This document shows positions 9,610-17,416 of a stretch of DNA of 64,000 nt, piece after piece; the stretch's first letter is position 1; each line of letters begins with the position of its first letter. Source of the DNA: Pantoea sp. (GTDB lineage Bacteria > Pseudomonadota > Gammaproteobacteria > Enterobacterales > Enterobacteriaceae); contig NZ_JAPWKD010000002.1 of NCBI RefSeq assembly GCF_028283705.1, positions 248,001-312,000 of the forward strand, read 5' to 3'. A program made the translations under genes and the position numbers. The notes beneath the pieces are model-generated. The model worked only from the letters and a program-made list of their open reading frames with translations. It did no database searches and had not been told where the DNA came from.

Positions 9610-10458
9610 TTACGGGGTTACGTCAGTTTTAAACCACTTCTCACTCAGGGTTTTCACCGTGCCGTCAGCCAGCGCAGCCTGAATGGCGGCGTCGAGTTTG
9701 GCTTTCAGATCACTATCGGCCATGCGCACGCCCAGCGCTTCCCCTTCACCCCAGATCGGGCCGCCAAGCTGCGGGCCACTGAAGGTCAGGTTGCTGTTCT
9801 CTTTCCGCGCCAGCATCGATTGCGCGAAGGTGACGTCATCAAACACCGCATCGATACGACCGGCCTGCAAATCGAGGATCGCATCGGCAGAGGTGGTGTA
9901 CTCACGCACATCGGCGACATCTTTGAAGTATTTATCGATAAACGGGGTATAGACGGTGCCGGAGGCGATGCCGATGGTTTTACCTTTCAGCGCGGCCTTC
10001 AGCTGCGCAATCGCCGGTTCGATCTCTTTGGCATCATCGTGCAGCTTGATGATCTTGCTATCCGGCGGCAGCAGCGAATCTTTCACGGTGATAAAGGTGG
10101 CAGGGGTGGATGCATACGGCGTGGTGAAGCTGACCACTTTTTTGCGATCCGGGGTGATGACGATGGCATCCATGATCACATCATATTTGCCGGCATTCAG
10201 TCCGGCGATCATCCCATCCCAGTTCTGCACCACCAGCTTGCACTGAATGCCCATGCGTTTGCACAGATCGGCCATCAGCTCAGGTTCAAAACCGCCCAGT
10301 TTGCCGCCCGGCAGGGTCAGGTTCCAGGGTTCATAACTGCCTTCGGTGGCAATGGTGATCGATTTCCATTCTTTAGCCTGGGCAGTCACACCGCAAAGCA
10401 ACAGGCTGGAAAACAGGGTCGTGAGGCAAAAACGGCGTACTGTGGTGCGGTGCGTCAT
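9610..10458 (-). CDS. Amino acid ABC transporter periplasmic binding protein (hut-linked)
   Basis: 282 residues. Starting at 10458 gives a normal signal peptide (RRFCLTTLFSSLLLCGVTAQA, cleavage after residue about 28) and an AGGAGA site; an upstream in-frame extension would bury the signal and is rejected. The mature part is a family-3 solute-binding protein (LAO/HisJ group), with YEPWNLTLPGGKLGGFEPELMADLCKRM cut across the ligand lobe and VVSFTTPYASTPATF. It is the first gene of the transporter/HutH-like operon. A sigma-54-type promoter and two HutC-type operators lie upstream, supporting histidine or urocanate as ligand. Confidence 0.9.
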   Translation of the reverse strand: MTHRTTVRRFCLTTLFSSLLLCGVTAQAKEWKSITIATEGSYEPWNLTLPGGKLGGFEPELMADLCKRMGIQCKLVVQNWDGMIAGLNAGKYDVIMDAIVITPDRKKVVSFTTPYASTPATFITVKDSLLPPDSKIIKLHDDAKEIEPAIAQLKAALKGKTIGIASGTVYTPFIDKYFKDVADVREYTTSADAILDLQAGRIDAVFDDVTFAQSMLARKENSNLTFSGPQLGGPIWGEGEALGVRMADSDLKAKLDAAIQAALADGTVKTLSEKWFKTDVTP

Positions 10459-10522
10459 GCGGCTTCTCCTGGTCGATAATCGTTGTGTGCTGTCTCGGCG
10501 ATTTTTCGCAGATGACATTTCA

Positions 10523-10532
10523 TGTATATACA
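10523..10532. promoter_or_regulatory. HutC-type operator, gene-proximal site of transporter operon
   Basis: Perfect palindrome TGTATATACA, read on the minus strand as ACTTGTATATACATG. It lies 65 bases before the binding-protein start and about 96 bases downstream of the site at 10618. The same core occurs at the other hut promoters. Confidence 0.75.
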
Positions 10533-10617
10533 AGTTAGCCTGCGCCAGATCATTGTCGGCTTGAGTTTTTTGTGAGCCAGACAGAATAAATCATTAAAAT
10601 TGCCACGCGGTCTGTAC

Positions 10618-10629
10618 TTGTACATACAA
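10618..10629. promoter_or_regulatory. HutC-type operator over the sigma-54 start site
   Basis: TTGTA-CA-TACAA, a perfect palindrome. It begins a few bases downstream of the minus-strand sigma-54 element at 10633-10648, so it would cover the predicted transcription start near 10622. Confidence 0.75.
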
Positions 10630-10632
10630 CCT

Positions 10633-10648
10633 AGCAAAGGCTGTGCCA
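10633..10648 (-). promoter_or_regulatory. Sigma-54 promoter of the hut-linked transporter operon
   Basis: On the minus strand the sequence is TGGCAC-AGCCT-TTGCT, an exact match to the sigma-54 consensus TGGCAC-N5-TTGCW. It points towards the binding-protein gene and is followed by a HutC-type operator. The same arrangement occurs before hutH. Confidence 0.8.
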
Positions 10649-10732
10649 GCTCGAGGTGACGGGGAGAATCAGGGGGATACAAGGGAAGCGGTGCCGGATT
10701 GCACCAGAAGGTGGCAGCGAACGCACCAGGTT

Positions 10733-10804
10733 GTAGCGGCGCAGTTTATTGCGCAGGGTTTACCCGCACCCTGCACCGAATGGCGCGATAAATCGCGCCG
10801 TTAC
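10733..10804. repeat. Paired REP-like element (BIME-type)
   Basis: A left unit (GTAGCGGCGCAGTTTATTGCGC) and a right unit (GGCGCGAT-AA-ATCGCGCC then GTTAC) flank an inner inverted repeat, GCAGGGT...ACCCTGC. The whole 72-base block can fold into one long cruciform. It sits between hutG's stop and the transporter promoter, which transcribe in the same direction. Confidence 0.75.
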
Positions 10805-10807
10805 GGG

Positions 10808-11599
10808 TCACTGCGGTTTACCCTGCTGCAAATACGCCTGGAGCAGTGGTTTCAGCACCTGCTGCAACTGCGCAGCACGTTCCTGCTGCCACGCGAATGG
10901 CGGCGTTTCGTCCATGTAATTAATCTGTGCCAACTCCAGCTGTACCGCCTGTACGCCCTGTTGTGGCTGACCATAGGCGCGAGTGATATAGCCGCCCTTA
11001 AAGCGCCCGTTAATCACCCAGCTGTAATCATCCTGCGCTTCACAGACCGCCTGAATCGCCGCCGTCACCGCTGGCGTGCAGCTGCCGCCGTCGTTGGTGC
11101 CGATATTCAAATCCGGTAGCTGGCCCTCAAACAGACGCGGGATTACCGAAGCGATGGAGTGCGCATCAAACAGCAGTGCATAACCATGCTGCGCTTTCAG
11201 ACGCGCCAGTTCCTGCTGAAGCTGCTGATGGTAAGGGTGCCAGATGTGATCCAGATAGCCCTGACGCTGCTCTGCCGTCGGCGTTTTGTCGGGTGCGAAG
11301 GTCGGCGTGCCATCAAACAACGTTTCCGGGTACAGCCCGGTGGTGGCGGTGGTGTACAACGGCTGGTTGTCCGGCGGACGGTTGAGGTCGATAACAAAAC
11401 GTGAGTAATGCCCGATCAGCACGCTGGCCCCCAAATCGCGTACAAAATCATACAGTAACGGAATATGCCAGTCAGTGTCCGGCAGACCACGGGCCGCATC
11501 GCTTAATCCGGCATCGACTTCTGGTGTCAGTTGCGTTCCGGCGTGCGGAATGCTGACCAGTAACGGCAGCGTCCCCTGGGTAAAATGAAACGGTGTCAT
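10808..11599 (-). CDS. hutG: N-formylglutamate deformylase
   Basis: 263 residues of the N-formylglutamate amidohydrolase family. It performs the last hut step, N-formyl-L-glutamate + water -> L-glutamate + formate. Visible hallmarks: LLVSIPHAG near the N-terminus (metal His), [30 protein letters not shown] and the later [10 protein letters not shown]. The start at 11599 (MTPFHFTQG) overlaps the hutI stop (ATGA) with GGAG before it; a longer upstream start is less likely. Pairing with hutF shows the five-step Pseudomonas-type route rather than the formiminoglutamase route. Transcribed with hutI. Confidence 0.94.
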   Translation of the reverse strand: MTPFHFTQGTLPLLVSIPHAGTQLTPEVDAGLSDAARGLPDTDWHIPLLYDFVRDLGASVLIGHYSRFVIDLNRPPDNQPLYTTATTGLYPETLFDGTPTFAPDKTPTAEQRQGYLDHIWHPYHQQLQQELARLKAQHGYALLFDAHSIASVIPRLFEGQLPDLNIGTNDGGSCTPAVTAAIQAVCEAQDDYSWVINGRFKGGYITRAYGQPQQGVQAVQLELAQINYMDETPPFAWQQERAAQLQQVLKPLLQAYLQQGKPQ

Positions 11600-12813
11600 T
11601 GCGCTTCTCCACGATAGATAACCTGGCACGGCAACTCGCCGCCCAGCCAGTAAACCAGTTCCGCCGGACGTGCCAGCGGCCAGTGCACAAAATTTGCCAC
11701 TTTACCCGGCTCCAGCGAGCCGTGTGTATGCTGTAAACCCAGGGCCTGTGCACCCCATAAGGTCACACCCGCCAGCGCCTCTTCCGGTGTCATGCCAAAC
11801 AACGTGCAACCCATATTCAGCATCAGACGCAGCGACAGCGCCGGTGACGTGCCCGGATTGGCATCACTGGCAAGCGCCATCGGCACGCCGTACTGGCGGA
11901 ACAACGCCACCGGCGGCCGCTGGGTTTCACGCAGCAGATAAAACGCCCCCGGCAGCAGGACCGCAACGGTGCCATGCTGTGCCATCGCCTGTGCATCGCT
12001 TTCGGTGGCGTATTCCAGATGGTCAGCCGACAGCGCGCCATAACTGGCCGCCAGCGCTGCGCCACCCAGCGAGGAAAGCTGCTCGGCATGCAGTTTGATC
12101 GGCATGCCCAGCGCTTTGGCTTTATCAAACACCTGGCTCACCTGCTCCGGAGAGAACGCCAGATGTTCACAGAACGCATCCACCGCATCCGCCAGACCGG
12201 CGGCATGCACCTGCGGCAGCAGACGCTCACAGATGATATCCACCCAGCCCTGCGGGTTGTCTTTAAACTCAGGCGGGAAACTATGCGCTGCCAGACAGGT
12301 TGCCACTACATCAGCAGGCACGTTTTGTGCCAGTTCGCGGATGGCACGCAGCATGGTCAGCTCGCTGGCTTCATCCAGCCCATAGCCGGATTTGATCTCT
12401 ACCGTCGTCACCCCTTCCGCCAACAGACGATCCAGCCGCCAGCGTGCCGACGCCACCAGTTCTTCCTGCGTGGCCGCGCGGGTAGCGCGTACTGTGGAAA
12501 GAATGCCACCGCCCTGCGCAGCGATTTCGGCATAGCTGACACCGTTCAGACGCTGCTCAAATTCCGCGCTGCGATCGCCGCCAAAGACCAGATGGGTATG
12601 GCAATCCACCAGCCCCGGGGTGATGATGCCGCCATCGAAATGATGCTGCTCACGCGCGTGAAATTCCGGCAGTTCACTGCGTGGCCCCACCCACACCAGC
12701 TGGCCCTGATCGACTGCCAGCGCGCCGTCGGCAATCAGGTTGTAACGGCCTTCGCGCATGGTCACGATATCCGCGCCCAGCCACAGGCTGTCGATCTGCT
12801 TCACTTCTGCCAT
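11596..12813 (-). CDS. hutI: Imidazolonepropionase
   Basis: 405-residue zinc/iron amidohydrolase that opens 4-imidazolone-5-propionate to N-formimino-L-glutamate. Metal motif DCHTH at residues 70-74, HAEQ later, and DANPG near the C-terminal third (catalytic Asp). Start chosen at ATG 12813 ([11 protein letters not shown]); a TTG two codons upstream is possible, but G-rich ribosome-binding sequence supports the ATG. First gene of the hutI-hutG unit, divergent from hutF across an 86-base region with a HutC-type operator at 12866. Confidence 0.95.
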   Translation of the reverse strand: MAEVKQIDSLWLGADIVTMREGRYNLIADGALAVDQGQLVWVGPRSELPEFHAREQHHFDGGIITPGLVDCHTHLVFGGDRSAEFEQRLNGVSYAEIAAQGGGILSTVRATRAATQEELVASARWRLDRLLAEGVTTVEIKSGYGLDEASELTMLRAIRELAQNVPADVVATCLAAHSFPPEFKDNPQGWVDIICERLLPQVHAAGLADAVDAFCEHLAFSPEQVSQVFDKAKALGMPIKLHAEQLSSLGGAALAASYGALSADHLEYATESDAQAMAQHGTVAVLLPGAFYLLRETQRPPVALFRQYGVPMALASDANPGTSPALSLRLMLNMGCTLFGMTPEEALAGVTLWGAQALGLQHTHGSLEPGKVANFVHWPLARPAELVYWLGGELPCQVIYRGEAQ

Positions 12814-12838
12814 CCCCAAATCCCCTTACCTTTCGCGA

Positions 12839-12867
12839 TTTACACTGCTCATCAAAGTATGTATATG
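12839..12867 (+). promoter_or_regulatory. Candidate sigma-70 promoter of hutF
   Basis: TTTACA (12839-12844), 17 bases, then TATATG (12862-12867). The -10 region abuts and partly overlaps the HutC-type palindrome at 12866. The match is modest. No sigma-54 element is seen in this divergent region. Confidence 0.4.
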
Positions 12868-12875
12868 TATATACA
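12866..12875. promoter_or_regulatory. HutC-type operator in the hutI-hutF divergent region
   Basis: TGTATATACA palindrome followed by A. It lies midway between the hutI start (12813) and the hutF start (12900), so one bound repressor could block both. Confidence 0.75.
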
Positions 12876-12899
12876 ACCAACCGCCGCTAAGGATCAACC

Positions 12900-14255
12900 A
12901 TGGCAACTTTTTTTGCCCCACGGGCACTGCTGGCCGATGGCTGGCATGACCAGGTGCTGATAACTATCAACTCTGCCGGGGTGATAACCGCGTTAACCCC
13001 CAACAGCGAACCTGGCGAAGCGATTCGTCTGGCAGGATCGGTGATCCCGGCGATTGCCAACCTGCATTCCCATGCGTTTCAACGTGCCATGGCCGGACTG
13101 GCCGAAGTGGCGGGTGATCCCCAGGACAGTTTCTGGACCTGGCGCGATCTGATGTACCGCATGGTGCAGCGCCTCTCACCGCAGCAGGTGGGTGATATCG
13201 CCGCAATGTTGTATATCGGGATGCTGAAAGGCGGCTATACCCAGGTGGCGGAGTTCCACTATCTGCATCATGACCCCCAGGGCAAGGCCTATCCGCACGA
13301 TGACATGCTGCAACAGCTGATGGCAGCGGCGGACACCGCCGGGATCGGCCAGACGCTGCTGCCGGTGCTGTACAGTTACAGTGGCTTCGGCTCGCAACCC
13401 GCCAGTGACGGTCAGCGCCGTTTTATCCAGCAGACCGAAGCTTACCTGCAACAACAGCAGCGACTGAACCACTGGGTGGCCGACAAACCGCTGTTCAATC
13501 ACGGCCTTTGCTTCCACTCGCTGCGCGCGGTGAATGAGGCACAGATGCGTGAGGTGCTGGCGGCCAGCCCGGACCATTTGCCGGTGCATATTCATGTGGC
13601 CGAACAGGAGAAAGAGGTCAACGATAGCCTGGCATGGAGCGGCGAGCGCCCGGTGGCCTGGCTGATGAATCGTTTTGATGTTGATGCCCGCTGGTGCCTG
13701 ATCCACGCGACCCACCTTGATGAAGACGAAATTGCCCGTCTCGCAACCAGTGGTGCCGTGGCCGGATTGTGTCCAACCACCGAGGCTAATCTCGGCGACG
13801 GCATCTTCCCGGCAGTGGAATATATCGCCCGTGGTGGACGCTGGGGCATCGGTTCCGACAGCCATGTCTCCCTGAGCACGCTGGAAGAGCTGCGCTGGCT
13901 GGAGTACGGCCAGCGTCTGCGCGATCGCCGTCGCAATCGCATCACCACCGCTGATCAACCCTCCGTCGGTGACCTGCTGTGGCAACAAGCAGCCCAGGGT
14001 GGCGCGCAGGCCTGTGGTATCCAGAGCGGCGAACTGGCCGTGGGTAAACGCGCTGACTGGCTGGTATTGCAGGAGGATGCCTGGTTAAGCAGCGTGGACA
14101 GCGCATCGTTGCTCAATCGCTGGCTATTTGCCGGTCAGCGTGAACAAATTCGCGATGTTTACGTCGCCGGTCAGGCAGTGATCGAGCAAGGGCAGCATCC
14201 GGCAGAAGAAGCCTGTGCGGCACGCTTCGCTGCTGCTATGAGGGCGCTGCGATGA
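12900..14255 (+). CDS. hutF: Formimidoylglutamate deiminase
   Basis: 451-residue amidohydrolase converting N-formimino-L-glutamate to N-formyl-L-glutamate plus ammonia. Metal motif NLHSHAFQRAMAG (HSH at 56-58), HIHVAEQ around residue 233, HATHLD, and the closing GSDSHVS Asp. ATG at 12900 with AAGGAT upstream. Overlaps hutD by four bases (ATGA). Its product is the substrate of HutG encoded on the other side of the divergent promoter. Confidence 0.95.
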   Translation: MATFFAPRALLADGWHDQVLITINSAGVITALTPNSEPGEAIRLAGSVIPAIANLHSHAFQRAMAGLAEVAGDPQDSFWTWRDLMYRMVQRLSPQQVGDIAAMLYIGMLKGGYTQVAEFHYLHHDPQGKAYPHDDMLQQLMAAADTAGIGQTLLPVLYSYSGFGSQPASDGQRRFIQQTEAYLQQQQRLNHWVADKPLFNHGLCFHSLRAVNEAQMREVLAASPDHLPVHIHVAEQEKEVNDSLAWSGERPVAWLMNRFDVDARWCLIHATHLDEDEIARLATSGAVAGLCPTTEANLGDGIFPAVEYIARGGRWGIGSDSHVSLSTLEELRWLEYGQRLRDRRRNRITTADQPSVGDLLWQQAAQGGAQACGIQSGELAVGKRADWLVLQEDAWLSSVDSASLLNRWLFAGQREQIRDVYVAGQAVIEQGQHPAEEACAARFAAAMRALR

Positions 14256-14794
14256 GAACCCGTTTCGACTACGACGCTTTACCCGTCAGCCGCTGGCGTA
14301 ACGGTGGCGGCGAAACCCGTGAAATCGTCAGTTATCCGCCGGGGGCGGCGGATTTCGCCTGGCGCGCCAGTATCGCCACCATCGCCGCTGACGGCCCCTT
14401 TTCCCCCTTCCCCGGTATCGACCGGGTGATCACCCTGCTGCATGGCGATAGCGTGCTGTTGCGCCACGCGCAGGGCGAACAGCAGCTGCAACCGCATCAG
14501 CCCTGGCCGTTTCCGGGCGAATGGGCGATCGATGCAAAAATTGGCGACAGCGCCTGTCAGGATTTCAACATCATGACACGACGCGACAGCTGGCAGGCGC
14601 AGGTCGCGGTGCATAAACAGCCGATCGGCAGCGAACATGGCGTCGCCTGGGTGCTGGCGGGCAGCTGGCAAACGGCGGGAGGTGAGGTCTTCACGGTAAA
14701 TCAGGGGATGTGGTGGCTGGATGAGGTGACGCAGCTGGCACCGCGCTCTGCCGATGCCAGCCTGTTGTTTACCACGCTTAGCCGTGTCCTCTGA
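14252..14794 (+). CDS. hutD: HutD family protein
   Basis: 180 residues of the HutD/Ves family (double-stranded beta-helix, cupin-like). Signature at the N-terminus: YDALPVSRWRNGGGETREI, followed by FAWRASIATIAADGPFSPFPGIDR. The family is common in hut clusters of proteobacteria; a governor role limiting hut flux has been proposed, but the molecular function is not settled. Translationally coupled to hutF (ATGA). Its 3' end overlaps the convergent hutC by 17 bases. Confidence 0.92.
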   Translation: MRTRFDYDALPVSRWRNGGGETREIVSYPPGAADFAWRASIATIAADGPFSPFPGIDRVITLLHGDSVLLRHAQGEQQLQPHQPWPFPGEWAIDAKIGDSACQDFNIMTRRDSWQAQVAVHKQPIGSEHGVAWVLAGSWQTAGGEVFTVNQGMWWLDEVTQLAPRSADASLLFTTLSRVL

Positions 14795-15533
14795 AGCGGC
14801 CCAGCAACTTGTAGCGTGAGCCGGGATAGAGCAGGCGCGCATAGGTCACGATTTTGTTGTCGCTCCACGTCTGGCGACGGATCAGCAGACAGGGTTCGTG
14901 CTCATCCAGCGCCAGATGCTTACGCTGGCGCAGGTCCGGCAGCACCGCTTCGACAATATGCTCACCGGCGGTTAACGGCGCAACCCGCATCAGATAGGTG
15001 TAAGGCGTCAGCTGATGGTAATCCTGGCTAAGGTAATCCGGTGCCACCAGCGGGTTTACCAGACGATCTTCCAGCTGCACCGGCAAATCATTCTCGTAAT
15101 GCACGATCAGCGAATGGAACAGCATCTGCCCGGTGGATAACCCCAGCACCGCCGCCTGCTCCGGGTCCGCCTTCATCTGCCCGAGGGAGAGAATTTTACA
15201 GCTGTGGCGATGACCACGCTGGGCGATTTCATCCGCAATGTTGTGCACTTCCAGCATCGCGGTGTAGCCCTTCATCTCAGCGACAAAGGTGCCGACACCC
15301 TGCATACGCACCAGAAAGCCTTCGCTGGTCAGTTCACGCAGCGCACGGTTGATGGTCATGCGGCTGACGCCGAGTTCATTCACCAGTTCGCTTTCCGAGG
15401 GTACACGTTGATTGGCCTTCCAGTGACCTTCACGGATCTGGCTGATAATCGCCTGTTTCACGCGCTGATAAATCGGCGCAGGCTCATCACCCATGGCCGC
15501 GGCCAGTTGTGCTATTGCCGTCTGCTCAACCAT
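14778..15533 (-). CDS. hutC: Histidine utilisation repressor (GntR family)
   Basis: 251 residues: N-terminal GntR winged helix (about 20-85; PIYQRVKQAIISQIREG... RVPSESELVNELGVSRMTINRALRELTSEGFLVRMQGVGTFV) and a C-terminal UTRA effector domain (HSLIVHYENDLPVQLEDRLVNP). It represses the hut operons and is released by urocanate in known systems. Start chosen at 15533 (MVEQTAIAQL), giving the normal HutC length; the longer open frame would translate its own operator. The palindrome ATGTATATACAT at 15585 lies 52 bases upstream, suggesting autoregulation. Confidence 0.94.
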   Translation of the reverse strand: MVEQTAIAQLAAAMGDEPAPIYQRVKQAIISQIREGHWKANQRVPSESELVNELGVSRMTINRALRELTSEGFLVRMQGVGTFVAEMKGYTAMLEVHNIADEIAQRGHRHSCKILSLGQMKADPEQAAVLGLSTGQMLFHSLIVHYENDLPVQLEDRLVNPLVAPDYLSQDYHQLTPYTYLMRVAPLTAGEHIVEAVLPDLRQRKHLALDEHEPCLLIRRQTWSDNKIVTYARLLYPGSRYKLLGRFRGHG

Positions 15534-15584
15534 ATCCTGTTCCTTTTCCTGATAGTGCCCAAAGTTTACTGTCTCAACGCGTAA

Positions 15585-15596
15585 ATGTATATACAT
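15585..15596. promoter_or_regulatory. HutC-type operator before hutC
   Basis: ATGTATATACAT, a perfect 12-base palindrome 52 bases upstream of the hutC start. Probable autoregulatory site. Confidence 0.7.
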
Positions 15597-15711
15597 CCCG
15601 CTGTGCAACAGTCCCGCTTCCTGTGCAGCATTTGCCTTATTACAGTGCAATGCCAGCGGCGATCCGAAGGCCAGGAGGCTCTGCCGCGCCCTGCAAAGAA
15701 TGTGATCAATC

Positions 15712-15727
15712 TGGCACAGTGCTTGCT
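15712..15727 (+). promoter_or_regulatory. Sigma-54 promoter of hutHU
   Basis: TGGCAC-AGTGC-TTGCT matches the sigma-54 consensus exactly. Transcription would start near 15738, inside the operator at 15729-15742, leaving a leader of about 110 bases before hutH. I could not identify a convincing NtrC or CbrB site in the 180 bases upstream. Confidence 0.8.
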
Positions 15728-15728
15728 A

Positions 15729-15742
15729 CTTGTATAGACAAG
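15729..15742. promoter_or_regulatory. HutC-type operator at hutHU transcription start
   Basis: CTTGTATAGACAAG, a near-perfect palindrome placed directly after the sigma-54 -12 element. The longer string TACTTGTATAGACARGARTAGAC recurs exactly 100 bases downstream. Confidence 0.8.
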
Positions 15743-15828
15743 AATAGACACTTATGCTTCACTCGCATTATTCATGGCATCTCCCGCAGCACTTCCACAT
15801 GCCAGCATCATCCGGGATTGCCGTTTTA

Positions 15829-15842
15829 CTTGTATAGACAGG
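15829..15842. promoter_or_regulatory. Second HutC-type operator, next to the hutH start codon
   Basis: CTTGTATAGACAGG, a direct repeat of the 15729 site at a 100-base interval. It ends eight bases before the hutH ATG, so it overlaps the ribosome-binding region (AGGAGTAGACT). Confidence 0.75.
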
Positions 15843-15850
15843 AGTAGACT

Positions 15851-17404
15851 ATGTCAGGTTCGGTTCAGAATATTCGCCTCGTTCCCGGTGAAGTGGACCT
15901 CGCCACACTGCGCGCGATTTACCAGGGTGGCGTCGCATTGACGCTGGCTGATGAGGCACGTGCCGCCATCGATCGTGCCAGCGCAACTGTTGATGCCATC
16001 GTCGCCTCAGGCAACGTGGTGTACGGCATCAATACCGGCTTTGGCAAACTGGCGCAGACGCAGATTCCGGCTGGCCGCCTCGCCGAACTGCAACGTAACC
16101 TGGTGCTGTCGCACAGCGTCGGTCTCGGTGAGTTGCTGCCTGATAACGTCACTCGCCTGGTGGTCGCCACCAAAATCATCAGCCTGGCGCGTGGCCATTC
16201 CGGGATTCGTATTTCCCTGATCGAAGCGCTGCTGGCGCTGTTCAATGCCGGTGTGATGCCATGCATTCCTGAAAAAGGTTCAGTTGGCGCATCCGGCGAC
16301 CTCGCCCCGCTGGCGCATCTCTCGCTGATGCTACTGGGTGAAGGCAATGTCCGTGTTGATGGTGCATTGATCCCCGCCACTGAGGGCCTGGCACGCGTTG
16401 GTCTGACACCGTTTGTATTGGGTCCGAAGGAAGGTCTGGCGCTGCTGAACGGCACCCAGGTTTCTACCGCGCTGGCGCTGCGGGGCCTGTTCGAAGGGGA
16501 AAACCTGTTCGCTGCCGGACTGATGGCCGGTGCGCTGTCGCTGGAAGCCATCAAAGGCTCGATCAAACCCTTTGACGCCCGTATCCACCTGGCGCGCGGT
16601 CAGCAGGGGCAAATCGCGGTAGCAGCTGCGGTCAGCTCGCTGCTGGAAGGCAGTGAGATCCTCAGCTCACACGCCAACTGTGGCCGGGTGCAGGACCCCT
16701 ACTCCATCCGCTGTGTACCGCAGGTGATGGGTGCCTGTCTTGATAACCTCAGCCACGCCGCCCGCGTATTGCAGATTGAGGCCAACGCCGCCTCGGACAA
16801 CCCGCTGGTGTTTAGCGACACGGGCGACGTAATTTCCGGTGGTAATTTCCACGCCGAACCGGTGGCGTTTGCCGCCGATATCATCGCCCTGGCCGTGGCC
16901 GAAGTTGGCGCGATTTCCGAACGTCGTCTGGCACTGCTGCTGGATACCGGACTCTCCGGCCTGCCGCCTTTCCTGGTACGTGACGGAGGCGTCAACTCCG
17001 GCTTTATGATCGCGCAGGTCACCGCCGCAGCACTGGCCTCAGAAAACAAATCGCTGGCGCATCCGGGCAGCGTCGATAGCCTGCCGACGTCCGCCAACCA
17101 GGAAGACCATGTATCGATGGCGACCTACGCTGCGCGCCGTCTAGGCAGTATGTGTTTCAATACCGCCGCCGTGGTGGGTATTGAAGCCATGGCCGCTGCC
17201 CAGGGGATCGAATTCCACCGTCCTCTGCAAAGTTCCACCACTATCGAGCAGGAGATGAGCCGCATTCGCGCTCAGGTCGCCTTCCTCGATCAGGATCGTT
17301 TACTGGCACCGGATATCGACACCATGCGCCAGTGGGCCAGCAGCAATGCCTGGCCGGAAGCCCTTTCTGCGCTGCTGCCGAGCATGCGCACCACCCAATG
17401 TTGA
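15851..17404 (+). CDS. hutH: Histidine ammonia-lyase
   Basis: 517 residues; catalyses L-histidine -> urocanate + ammonia, the first hut step. The MIO-forming triad Ala147-Ser148-Gly149 is intact ([14 protein letters not shown]). The catalytic Tyr in VYGINTGFG, Tyr of QDPYSIR, NGTQ and QEDH are all present, in contrast to the paralogue at 5855. ATG 15851 follows AGGAG. hutU follows after 12 bases. Transcription is probably from the sigma-54 element at 15712 and controlled by the two operators. Confidence 0.97.
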   Translation: MSGSVQNIRLVPGEVDLATLRAIYQGGVALTLADEARAAIDRASATVDAIVASGNVVYGINTGFGKLAQTQIPAGRLAELQRNLVLSHSVGLGELLPDNVTRLVVATKIISLARGHSGIRISLIEALLALFNAGVMPCIPEKGSVGASGDLAPLAHLSLMLLGEGNVRVDGALIPATEGLARVGLTPFVLGPKEGLALLNGTQVSTALALRGLFEGENLFAAGLMAGALSLEAIKGSIKPFDARIHLARGQQGQIAVAAAVSSLLEGSEILSSHANCGRVQDPYSIRCVPQVMGACLDNLSHAARVLQIEANAASDNPLVFSDTGDVISGGNFHAEPVAFAADIIALAVAEVGAISERRLALLLDTGLSGLPPFLVRDGGVNSGFMIAQVTAAALASENKSLAHPGSVDSLPTSANQEDHVSMATYAARRLGSMCFNTAAVVGIEAMAAAQGIEFHRPLQSSTTIEQEMSRIRAQVAFLDQDRLLAPDIDTMRQWASSNAWPEALSALLPSMRTTQC

Positions 17405-17416
17405 ATAAAGGAACTG

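Noticed and set aside
12786..12819. Longer hutI start at TTG 12819
   Set aside because: The ATG at 12813 gives the normal family N-terminus and is preceded by purine-rich sequence.
15534..15650. hutC extended to 15650
   Set aside because: The extra 39 residues would be encoded by the operator and leader, and do not resemble HutC N-termini.
15701..15718. CRP site TGTGATCAATCTGGCACA before hutHU
   Set aside because: Only the left half fits TGTGA-N6-TCACA; the right half matches 3 of 5 and is better explained as part of the sigma-54 element.
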